6,250 bases of DNA, from assembly GCA_023386515.1 (NCBI GenBank), contig JAEWJQ010000260.1, forward strand, positions 1-6,250. Reading direction: 5' to 3'. This DNA is from Pseudomonadota bacterium (GTDB lineage: Bacteria; Pseudomonadota; Alphaproteobacteria; Sphingomonadales; Sphingomonadaceae). The notes under the pieces are model-generated. The model had not been told where the DNA came from. It was given only the letters and a program-made list of their open reading frames with translations, and ran no database searches. A program made the translations under genes and the position numbers. Shown here piece by piece: positions 1 through 4,849 of the stretch. The first letter of the stretch is position 1. The number at the start of each line of letters is the position of its first letter.

Positions 1-122
1 TTGACCGGCGCGACGATCTCGTCGTCGTGCCGCTCATTGTCCCAGCCATGCGCGGCATAATAGGCCTCCAGCATGTCGATGGGGGCGGCGGCGTCCTGGT
101 CGTGGTCGGGGTGATCGAGCAT
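1..122 (-). CDS. YbjN domain-containing protein, N-terminal fragment
   Basis: This is the first 40 or so residues of a protein that continues beyond position 1. The N-terminus is Asp/His-rich (MLDHPDHDQD), followed by APIDMLEAYYAAHGW and an acidic stretch ending DDEIVAPV. The pattern 'ID-LE-YF-AHGW...DEIVA' is how alphaproteobacterial YbjN-domain proteins begin. The family is a type III secretion chaperone-like fold of poorly defined role, linked in enterobacteria to stress and motility phenotypes. Start choice: an AAGGA Shine-Dalgarno (complement of 132-136) lies 9 nt before the ATG at 122 but only 3 nt before an in-frame ATG at 128, so 122 is preferred. It is the last visible gene of the minus-strand series after the UbiK-like gene, separated from it by about 105 bp with two hairpins. 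Family assignment rests on a short segment only. Confidence 0.68.
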   Translation of the reverse strand, partial: MLDHPDHDQDAAAPIDMLEAYYAAHGWDNERHDDEIVAPV

Positions 123-151
123 GGCCATGCGTCCTTATCGCACGGTCACGC

Positions 152-175
152 TGCCGCGGCAAAATCGCCGCGGCA
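152..175 (-). other. 9-bp perfect hairpin in the ybjN leader
   Basis: TGCCGCGGC at 152-160 and its exact reverse complement at 167-175 enclose a 6-nt loop. On the minus strand the structure lies downstream of the UbiK-like gene and ends about 15 nt before the AAGGA ribosome-binding site of the YbjN gene. No T-run follows it on either strand, so a classical intrinsic terminator is not supported. It may be a leader structure, an mRNA-stabilising stem, or a weak termination or processing site between the two genes. Confidence 0.5.
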
Positions 176-178
176 ACC

Positions 179-194
179 CACCCCGGTCGGGGTG
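179..194 (-). other. second hairpin beside the first (CACCCC/GGGGTG)
   Basis: CACCCC (179-184) pairs with GGGGTG (189-194) around a GGTC tetraloop. It lies 3 bp from the neighbouring hairpin at 152-175, so on the minus-strand transcript two stem-loops follow each other between the UbiK-like and YbjN genes. There is no adjacent T-run. Confidence 0.4.
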
Positions 195-226
195 CGGACA
201 AGGTCGGGGATAAAGCTGTGGAAAAG

Positions 227-502
227 TCAGGCGGTCGGCAGCGGATCGGCCGATGCGCCCCCCTGCTTGGCCTCGAGCGCATCGAGGCGCGCGCGCAGCG
301 CGTCGGCCTCGTCACGCGCCGCTACCGCCATCGCCTTGACCGCGTCGAACTCGTCGCGGCTGACGAAGTCCAGCCCGCCGAGCCATTCGCGGGCGCGCGA
401 GCGGGCGCTCGATTCCGCTTCCCGGCCGACCCCCGCCAGCGTGCCGGCGGCGCCGTTCACGAACTTGACGAAATCATCGAACAGGCGGTTTTCGGTCTGC
501 AT
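227..502 (-). CDS. ubiK: UbiK/BMFP-family accessory protein (YqiC-like)
   Basis: A 91-residue protein of the membrane-fusogenic BMFP family, which includes UbiK (YqiC), an accessory factor of aerobic ubiquinone biosynthesis that in Escherichia coli works with UbiJ and binds lipids. The sequence starts MQTENRLFDDFVKFVNGAAG, has a charged amphipathic middle (residues 25-40), then the family signature DFVSRDEFDAVKAMA at about 46-60. The heptad-like coiled coil ARDEADALRARLDALEAK (62-79) follows, and then a short disordered tail. This matches the usual 80-100 residue architecture. The ATG at 502 is chosen because homology begins there; the frame stays open upstream but encodes nothing family-like. 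Only 32 bp separate it from the tspO stop, so it is probably co-transcribed with tspO. The role in ubiquinone synthesis is transferred from the family and has been tested mainly in gammaproteobacteria. Confidence 0.85.
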   Translation of the reverse strand: MQTENRLFDDFVKFVNGAAGTLAGVGREAESSARSRAREWLGGLDFVSRDEFDAVKAMAVAARDEADALRARLDALEAKQGGASADPLPTA

Positions 503-534
503 GCTGGGTCTTTCCGGTACGGGTCGTCGTGTCG

Positions 535-1086
535 TCAGAGCATCTGGGACGTATGCGCCGCAGGCACAAGGGTTTCCGCATCCGGGTTGAGCTGCCCGAT
601 CCGCCAGGTCAGCACGCCGGCAAAGCTGATCCAGACCAGATACGGCACCAGCAGCCACGCCGCGACCACCCGGATGCGGGAGAAGGCGACCGTCGTCGCA
701 ATGCCCAGGATCAGCATCCCGACGATGACGATCAGCGCAAGGTGTACCCGGTGCATGCCGAAGAACAGCGGCGTCCAGGCGAGGTTGAGCAGGAACTGCG
801 CCGCGAACAGGCCGATCGCGACGCCGCGCCCGCGTGCGCCGCGCGCATGGAGGATCATCGCCAGCGCAAGGCCGAGCAACACGTAGAGCGTCGTCCAGGC
901 AACGGGAAAGACCCAGCCGGGCGGTGTCACCTCCGGCTTGCGCAGCGCTTCGTACCAGGCGTTCTCCGCCCCGGCGGGCACCGACCGGCCCGATGCGAAG
1001 CCGAGCAGCAGGATCAGCGGCACGCTCACCGCCGCCCAGCGCAGAAACGACATGCGCAACTGACCCTTGGAAGCGACGACGCTCAC
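535..1086 (-). CDS. tspO: TspO/MBR family tryptophan-rich sensory protein
   Basis: A polytopic inner-membrane protein of the TspO/peripheral benzodiazepine receptor family, which binds porphyrins and other tetrapyrroles and modulates stress or photosynthesis genes in other bacteria. Five hydrophobic segments are visible. Family motifs are NAWYEALRKPEVTPPGWVF followed by PVAWTTLYVLLGLALA, then QFLLNLAWTPLFFG, and near the end VPYLVWISFAGVL with IGQLNP. In the last loop the usual Asn of 'LN' before the terminal segment is Thr (VLTWRIGQLNP). Start: a strong AAGGAG (complement of 1093-1098) sits 6 nt before a GTG at 1086, giving 183 residues. The ATG at 1053 (MSFLRWAA, 172 residues) is where family similarity begins and has a weaker AAGGG 10 nt upstream, so it is a real alternative. 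The gene follows tlyA across a gap full of palindromic repeats that may hold its promoter and operator. Confidence 0.9.
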   Translation of the reverse strand: MSVVASKGQLRMSFLRWAAVSVPLILLLGFASGRSVPAGAENAWYEALRKPEVTPPGWVFPVAWTTLYVLLGLALAMILHARGARGRGVAIGLFAAQFLLNLAWTPLFFGMHRVHLALIVIVGMLILGIATTVAFSRIRVVAAWLLVPYLVWISFAGVLTWRIGQLNPDAETLVPAAHTSQML

Positions 1087-1092
1087 CCGATG

Positions 1093-1098
1093 CTCCTT
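1093..1098 (-). promoter_or_regulatory. strong Shine-Dalgarno AAGGAG upstream of tspO
   Basis: On the minus strand AAGGAG is followed by 6 nt and a GTG codon in frame with tspO. This is the best ribosome-binding site in the left half of the window and favours GTG at 1086 over the downstream ATG at 1053, whose own upstream site is only AAGGG (complement of 1064-1068) at 10 nt. The site lies directly after the first palindrome (1105-1120), so folding of that palindrome could affect access to it. Confidence 0.5.
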
Positions 1099-1104
1099 GT
1101 CCCC

Positions 1105-1198
1105 TGTGCCGGACGGCACAGCCGATTGATTACGTGCCGGACGGCACAGCCGATTGGTTACGAGCCGACGGACCCGACCGCACAGTGCCGAACGGCAC
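1105..1198. repeat. cluster of 14-bp palindromes GTGCCG-NN-CGGCAC with a 28-bp tandem repeat
   Basis: Three near-identical perfect inverted repeats, GTGCCG(GA/GA/AA)CGGCAC, occupy 1106-1119, 1134-1147 and 1185-1198. The first extends to 7-bp arms (1105-1120). The first two sit in a tandem direct repeat: units 1106-1133 and 1134-1161 are 28 bp each and differ at a single base (A versus G). Between the second and third palindromes, 1162-1184 resembles a decayed unit (GAGCCGACGG...CCGCACA). The cluster fills most of the gap between tlyA and tspO, both on the minus strand. It could be an array of dimeric-regulator operators for tspO, or a REP-like intergenic palindromic element able to form RNA hairpins. 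No T-run follows any of the stems, so a standard terminator is not indicated. Confidence 0.85.
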
Positions 1199-1247
1199 AG
1201 ATCGCGCTCTGCCCCGCCCCGCAGCCTTCGTAAAGCGTCCGGTTCGA

Positions 1248-2000
1248 TTATCGTTCCGATTGCGGTCCGAAACGGGATGCCGCGACCAGAAATTCCACAT
1301 TGCCTTCCGGTCCGGTAATCGGGCTGGCCGTGACGCCGGCCACCGTCCAGCCCGCCTCGCTCAGCCATGCGACGACGGCGTCGCAGACGCGGGCATGCAC
1401 CGCCGGATCGCGCACCACCCCGCCCTTGCCGACCTCATCACGCCCCGCCTCGAACTGCGGCTTGATCAGCGCGAGCAAGCGCCCCTCCGCCGCCGCGAAC
1501 TGCATCGGGCGTTCCAGCACCTTCGCCAGGCCGATGAAGCTGGCATCGCAGACAATCAGGTCGACCGGCTCCGGGATGTGATCGGCGGTCAGGATGCGGG
1601 CGCTGGTCTGTTCGTGGACGATGACGCGCGGGTCCTGCCGCAGCTTCCAGGCGAGCTGGTTGGTGCCGCTGTCGATCGCATAGACGCGCGCCGCGCCGCG
1701 GCTCAGCAGCACGTCGGTGAAGCCGCCGGTCGACGATCCGACGTCAATCGCCACCGCACCGGCGACGTCCCAGCCGAAATGGTCGAGGCCATGGGCGAGC
1801 TTGATGCCGCCGCGCGAGACCCAGGGATGGTCGCGGCCGCGCACCTCGATCGCAGCATCCTCCGGCAGCGTCTGCCCCGGCTTGTCGACCTTGCGCGTTC
1901 CGGCGAACACCAGCCCGGCCATGATCAGCGCCTGCGCGCGCGACCGCGATTCGGCGAGGCCGCGATCGACGAGCATCTGGTCCACGCGGGTCTTCGCCAT
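1248..2000 (-). CDS. tlyA: TlyA family rRNA (cytidine-2'-O)-methyltransferase / hemolysin-like
   Basis: A 250-residue S-adenosylmethionine-dependent enzyme of the TlyA family, which 2'-O-methylates cytidines in 23S rRNA (and, in the longer subtype, 16S rRNA). An N-terminal S4 RNA-binding domain (about 3-60: RVDQMLVDRGLAESRSRAQ...AGLVF) is joined by WVSRGGIKL to an FtsJ/RrmJ-like methyltransferase domain. Motif I is DVGSSTGGF (86-94). The K-D-K-E catalytic tetrad expected for this fold is present as K67, D152 (CDASF), K180 (IKPQFE) and E236 (GNVEF). The family's common DVGYGQL and ERTNAR appear here as DSGTNQL and EQTSAR. The protein starts directly at the S4 domain and lacks a long C-terminal tail, resembling the shorter, 23S-specific type, but this is inference. 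No clear Shine-Dalgarno precedes the ATG. The gene is divergent from the hydrolase at 2181. Confidence 0.93.
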   Translation of the reverse strand: MAKTRVDQMLVDRGLAESRSRAQALIMAGLVFAGTRKVDKPGQTLPEDAAIEVRGRDHPWVSRGGIKLAHGLDHFGWDVAGAVAIDVGSSTGGFTDVLLSRGAARVYAIDSGTNQLAWKLRQDPRVIVHEQTSARILTADHIPEPVDLIVCDASFIGLAKVLERPMQFAAAEGRLLALIKPQFEAGRDEVGKGGVVRDPAVHARVCDAVVAWLSEAGWTVAGVTASPITGPEGNVEFLVAASRFGPQSER

Positions 2001-2069
2001 GACAAGCGCATAGCGGCATCATCGGCGCCGATCCACCCGCCGCATGCCGCCATCGCTTCGGCGCAGCCG

Positions 2070-2156
2070 CTATTGCCCATCGGAATAGTAGGTATAGCTT
2101 TCGGTGATGGGGGGCGTGCCGAACGAAGCCGCTCCTGCACGGTATGCGTTCGTCAT
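2070..2156 (-). CDS. candidate 28-residue small ORF in the tlyA upstream region
   Basis: A short reading frame begins at ATG 2156 on the minus strand and ends at TAG 2070-2072. The peptide begins MTNAYRAGAASFGTPP and ends with a Tyr/Ser/Thr-rich tail (ESYTYYSDGQ). A GGAAGGG sequence lies immediately upstream, but only 1-2 nt from the ATG, which is too close to be ideal. The codons are less GC-biased at the third position than in the neighbouring genes. It sits 69 bp upstream of tlyA on the same strand, in the space where the tlyA and hydrolase promoters would be expected, so part of it may simply be promoter DNA. I do not recognise the peptide. It could be a leader peptide, a small conserved protein, or chance. 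Confidence 0.25.
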   Translation of the reverse strand: MTNAYRAGAASFGTPPITESYTYYSDGQ

Positions 2157-2180
2157 GCCCTTCCATGAGGGAGATGCAAG

Positions 2181-2852
2181 ATGACGGGTTTCGCGACGTT
2201 CGAATCGGCCGGTCCGACGATCCTGACCGTGCCTGGCCTGGGTGGCTCCGGCCCCTCGCATTGGCAAAGCCTGTGGGAAGAGGCGCGGCCGGATACGGTC
2301 CGCGTCGAACTCGGCATGTGGAATACACCGCATCGCAACGCCTGGGTGACCAAGCTCGACCAGGCTATCCGTGCCGCGGAGGCGCCGGTGATCCTCGCCG
2401 CGCACAGCCTCGGCTGCCTGGCGGTGGCGTGGTGGGCGGAACTGAGCCCCCAACCCTATGGCTGGCCGGTCGCCGGCGCATTGCTGGTCGCGCCGGCGGA
2501 TGTCGACCGCTCCGACGCGCCGGACGCGCTGAAGGGCTTCGCGCCCTCGCCGCGGACGCCGCTCCCCTTCCCCTCGATCCTGGTCGCCTCCCGCGACGAT
2601 CCGTGGATCACGATCGATCGCGCGCACAGCCTCGCCGCCAACTGGGGCAGCCATTTCATCGATGCGGGTGCGCAGGGGCATCTCAATGCCGCCAGCGGTC
2701 TCGGCTGGTGGCAGGAGGGGCAGGAATTGCTCGGCCGCGTCATCGCCGCGAGCAGCGACGCCCGTGGCCATGCCCGCTCACCGGGCGACGCGCGCTCGAT
2801 CCTGGCGATCAACGCCACCGACGCGGCGCACGCGCATTATCTGGGTCGTTGA
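2181..2852 (+). CDS. RBBP9/YdeN-type alpha/beta serine hydrolase
   Basis: A 223-residue cytosolic alpha/beta hydrolase of the small RBBP9/YdeN family, with no signal peptide. The start is fixed by AGGGAG (2168-2173) 7 nt before the ATG. Diagnostic segments are VPGLGGSGPSHWQSLWE (17-33; oxyanion loop and the family's Gly-Ser/Trp signature), the nucleophile elbow AAHSLGCLA (S76), VAPADVDR (103-110), ASRDDPW (136-142; acid residue D139 or D140), and GHLNAASGLGWW (H167 as catalytic base). All three triad positions are therefore present. The family core is usually about 180-195 residues; here residues beyond about 188 form an Ala/Arg/His-rich tail without recognisable domain. The substrate is unknown, as for most members of this family. 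It is transcribed alone, divergently from tlyA, and is followed by a long gene-free stretch. Confidence 0.88.
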   Translation: MTGFATFESAGPTILTVPGLGGSGPSHWQSLWEEARPDTVRVELGMWNTPHRNAWVTKLDQAIRAAEAPVILAAHSLGCLAVAWWAELSPQPYGWPVAGALLVAPADVDRSDAPDALKGFAPSPRTPLPFPSILVASRDDPWITIDRAHSLAANWGSHFIDAGAQGHLNAASGLGWWQEGQELLGRVIAASSDARGHARSPGDARSILAINATDAAHAHYLGR

Positions 2853-3000
2853 TTGTCGAACGGCGCTCGTTTCGGCCAGCGCCAGCCTAAGCCCGCGCAA
2901 AGCGTTCGCGTCCTCGCGGTCCAGTGGAGCGGTTCAGCGGACTAAGTACAGCTGAGCGTTTCTATCCGCGGGTCGTGAACGCCGTGCTCATCTCGCGCGT

Positions 3001-3018
3001 CGGGTTAAGTCTAACCCG
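3001..3018. other. 7-bp inverted repeat CGGGTTA-AGTC-TAACCCG
   Basis: A perfect inverted repeat with a 4-nt spacer, located about 150 bp after the hydrolase stop. Neither strand has a T-run beside it. It could be a regulator-binding palindrome or a hairpin that ends the hydrolase transcript late. Position and symmetry are certain; function is not. Confidence 0.4.
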
Positions 3019-3322
3019 CCGTCCCGTCAAAACCGGATTGGCTGAACCACTGATAATATTGACGCGGAAGGTCGCAAGATGTTACCTCTCCTCCAATCCA
3101 ATTCGAATATTCCGCTGGACTGACCAAGATTCACTTGCGCCAAGATCGGGTCAAATACGACTTCAATGTCATGGCGTTTGCATCAATTTGTGAATGATGC
3201 CAGGCAAAGCATACCGGTTGAGGCGCCACTTTTCGGATCTTCGTCCGCTCCCTGAAACGCTGGTTTTACCAGAGCGTCACTGCTTTCCTGCGCCGGCAGG
3301 CCTACATCGCTTTCCGACTGCC

Positions 3323-3340
3323 GCGGGCGATGGCGCCCGC
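3323..3340 (+). other. GC-rich hairpin in the leader of the oxidoreductase gene
   Basis: GCGGGCG (3323-3329) pairs with CGCCCGC (3334-3340) around a 4-nt loop. It ends 7 nt before a GGAG (3348-3351) and 23 nt before the preferred start at 3364. It could affect translation initiation if the transcript begins upstream of it. Confidence 0.35.
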
Positions 3341-3363
3341 TCCGCATGGAGCTATGCGAGAAG

Positions 3364-4380
3364 ATGAAGAAGATTGGATTTCTGTCGTTCGGCCACTGGT
3401 CCGATACTCCGCATTCGGCGACCCGCTCCGCGCAGGACGTTCTGCTGCAGTCGATCGACTTGGCCGTGGCGGCCGAAGAGCTAGGAGCCGATGGCGCCTA
3501 TTTCCGCGTCCACCATTTCGCGCAGCAACTCGCCTCGCCCTTCCCGCTGCTTGCTGCGGTCGGCGCGAAGACGCAGCGCATCGAGATCGGCACCGGCGTG
3601 ATCGACATGCGCTACGAAAACCCCTTCTACATGGCGGAGGACGCCGGAGCGGCGGACCTCATCGGTAACGGGCGGCTGCAGCTCGGGATCAGCCGAGGCT
3701 CGCCCGAACAGGTGATCGAGGGCTGGCGCTACTTCGGCTATGCGCCGGCGGAGGGTGAAACCGATGCCGATATGGGCCGGCGTCATGCGGAAGTGTTCCT
3801 GCAACTGCTCGCCGGCAAGGGCTTCGCGCGACCCAATCCGCGGCCGATGTTTCCCAATCCGCCGGGACTGTTGCGGCTGGAGCCGCACGCGCCCGGACTG
3901 AGCGAGCGGATCTGGTGGGGATCGGCGTCCAACGCCACGGCGGTCTGGGCGGCGCAGCAAGGCATGAATCTGCAAAGCTCGACGCTGAAGGCCGATGAGA
4001 CCGGCGAACCGTTCCACGTCCAGCAGGCCAAGCAGATCCGTGCCTATCGCGAGGCTTGGGCCGCAGCGGTGCATGCACGGACGCCGCGCGTCTCCGTCTC
4101 GCGCTCCATCTTCGCGATCGTCGACGATCGCGATCGCGCATACTTCGGTCGCGAACAAGGCGGCGATCAGATCGGTGTGATCGACTCGATGCGGGCCGTG
4201 TTCGGCCGGTCCTATGCGGCGGAACCCGAGACGCTGATCGAGCAGCTCCGTGGCGACGAGGCGATCGCGGAAGCGGACACCCTGCTGCTCACCGTCCCCA
4301 ACCAACTGGGCGTAGCGTACAACGCCCATGTCATCGACAGCATCCTGCGCTACATCGCGCCGGCACTCGGCTGGCGCTGA
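3364..4380 (+). CDS. LLM class flavin-dependent oxidoreductase
   Basis: A 338-residue member of the bacterial luciferase-like monooxygenase superfamily: a TIM-barrel fold using reduced FMN or F420 to oxidise or oxygenate small organic substrates. The protein begins MKKIGFLSFGHW, with the flavin-barrel pattern AEELGADGAYFRVHHF (37-52), SPFPLLAAVGAKT (58-70), RIEIGTGVIDMRYENP (72-87), MAEDAGAADLI (90-100) and GRLQLGISRGSPEQVI (103-118). The IWWGSASNATAVWAAQQG block follows at 183-200. Length is normal for single-component members. Start choice: an upstream in-frame ATG at 3346 has no ribosome-binding site and adds six unconserved residues. The ATG at 3364 is where family similarity starts, with GGAG 12 nt upstream (rather far). 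It stands alone, after a long gene-free stretch and before a hairpin shared with convergent genes. The substrate cannot be inferred. Confidence 0.9.
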   Translation: MKKIGFLSFGHWSDTPHSATRSAQDVLLQSIDLAVAAEELGADGAYFRVHHFAQQLASPFPLLAAVGAKTQRIEIGTGVIDMRYENPFYMAEDAGAADLIGNGRLQLGISRGSPEQVIEGWRYFGYAPAEGETDADMGRRHAEVFLQLLAGKGFARPNPRPMFPNPPGLLRLEPHAPGLSERIWWGSASNATAVWAAQQGMNLQSSTLKADETGEPFHVQQAKQIRAYREAWAAAVHARTPRVSVSRSIFAIVDDRDRAYFGREQGGDQIGVIDSMRAVFGRSYAAEPETLIEQLRGDEAIAEADTLLLTVPNQLGVAYNAHVIDSILRYIAPALGWR

Positions 4381-4404
4381 ACCGAGCGCCGATCGCAGGC
4401 ACAA

Positions 4405-4428
4405 CAAGGGGGGCCGCAGCCCCCCTTG
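4405..4428. terminator. strong GC hairpin between convergent genes
   Basis: CAAGGGGGG (4405-4413) is the exact reverse complement of 4420-4428, giving a 9-bp stem with a CCGCAG loop. It lies 24 bp after the oxidoreductase stop and 57 bp after the stop of the convergent small gene, where a bidirectional terminator is expected. The T-tract is weak: TTG within the stem on the plus side and TTGT just after the stem on the minus side. This is common in high-GC genomes. Confidence 0.65.
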
Positions 4429-4485
4429 CGCGATCAACGATGGCGTCACGGTGCGTCTTGGGAACTCCGCAACGCCGCAGCGATC

Positions 4486-4722
4486 TTAGTTGCTGCTGCT
4501 GTTGTCGTCAGCGATGATCACGATGCCCGCGACGACCGCGGCAGCGGCGATCACGGCAACGATCAGACCGCCGCCGGCGAGTTCGTTCTTCTTCGCAGAG
4601 GCCGAACCGGTGCGGACCGACTTGGCAACCGACAGGCTCGCGGCCGGATTGGCCGGAGCGGCGGCAGCCGGAGCCACTGCGAGAGCGGCCACCGCGACCG
4701 CCATCAAAGCCTTCGAAACCAT
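4486..4722 (-). CDS. small exported or membrane-anchored protein, unknown function
   Basis: A 78-residue protein with two hydrophobic parts. The N-terminus (MVSKALMAVAVAALAVAPAA) is a typical Sec signal peptide with likely cleavage near residue 22 after the alanine run. A short Ser/Lys-containing polar segment (SLSVAKSVRTGSASAKKNE, 29-47) leads into a glycine then Ala/Val/Ile-rich transmembrane helix at about 50-71. The tail is acidic-polar (ADDNSSSN). The mature product would be roughly 56 residues, anchored by one C-terminal helix. Start choice: AAGGGGAG lies directly before ATG 4722; an in-frame GTG at 4737 would place that site inside the coding sequence. Proteins of this plan are common as hypotheticals in sphingomonads; I know no assigned function. 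It has its own 127-bp upstream gap after the deacetylase stop, so it may have a separate promoter. Confidence 0.8.
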   Translation of the reverse strand: MVSKALMAVAVAALAVAPAAAAPANPAASLSVAKSVRTGSASAKKNELAGGGLIVAVIAAAAVVAGIVIIADDNSSSN

Positions 4723-4849
4723 AAAACTCCCCTTCACTGGTGAGACTTTTCCATGCCAGATTATTGCCGCATCGCAAGATGATTTTTTGCACTATACTGT
4801 TCGCACGAAGCTTTCACCTGGCGACGCGATATAGAAACCGGAGATATTT

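Larger units (their letters stand above)
2853..3363. other. 511-bp gene-free, AT-richer region
   Basis: No recognisable protein is encoded on either strand. Open frames here (for example plus-strand 2924-3193) are unbroken but give compositions resembling no family I know and have no convincing ribosome-binding site. Counting bases over 3001-3240 gives about 49% GC, against about 68% in a sampled line of the following gene. A weak 6-bp hairpin (2862-2867 / 2878-2883, 10-nt loop) lies just after the hydrolase stop without a T-run. A cleaner stem occurs at 3001-3018, and another at 3323-3340 just before the next gene. The region should contain the promoter of the oxidoreductase at 3364, but I cannot identify a convincing -35/-10 pair. 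It may also be the remains of acquired DNA. Confidence 0.6.

Noticed and set aside
217..225. TTTTCCACA on the minus strand, one mismatch from the DnaA box TTATCCACA
   Set aside because: A single imperfect copy overlapping the end region of a gene, with no cluster, AT-rich unwinding element or dnaA/dnaN nearby; not evidence of an origin.
1105..1198. CRISPR array
   Set aside because: Repeats are only 14-28 bp, adjacent rather than separated by unique spacers of uniform length, and no cas genes are present.
529..1233. Long plus-strand open frames opposite tspO and tlyA
   Set aside because: Arg/Ala/Pro/His-rich antisense readings of clearly identified minus-strand genes, typical of high-GC DNA.
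1253..1257. GGAAC on the minus strand near the tlyA stop, considered as an EcfG-type -35 element for tspO
   Set aside because: No GTT at the required 16-17 nt spacing (CTTT is found instead), so the general stress promoter pattern is not met.
2924..3193. 89-residue open frame on the plus strand in the gene-free region
   Set aside because: No recognisable family, no convincing ribosome-binding site, and the open frame is unsurprising at this length; treated as non-coding.
3481..4449. 322-residue minus-strand open frame opposite the flavin oxidoreductase
   Set aside because: Antisense to a gene with strong family motifs; no motif or ribosome-binding site of its own.
4791..4796. TATAGT on the minus strand upstream of the small exported gene, as a -10 box
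   Set aside because: No acceptable -35 hexamer at 16-18 nt; the position is plausible but unsupported.
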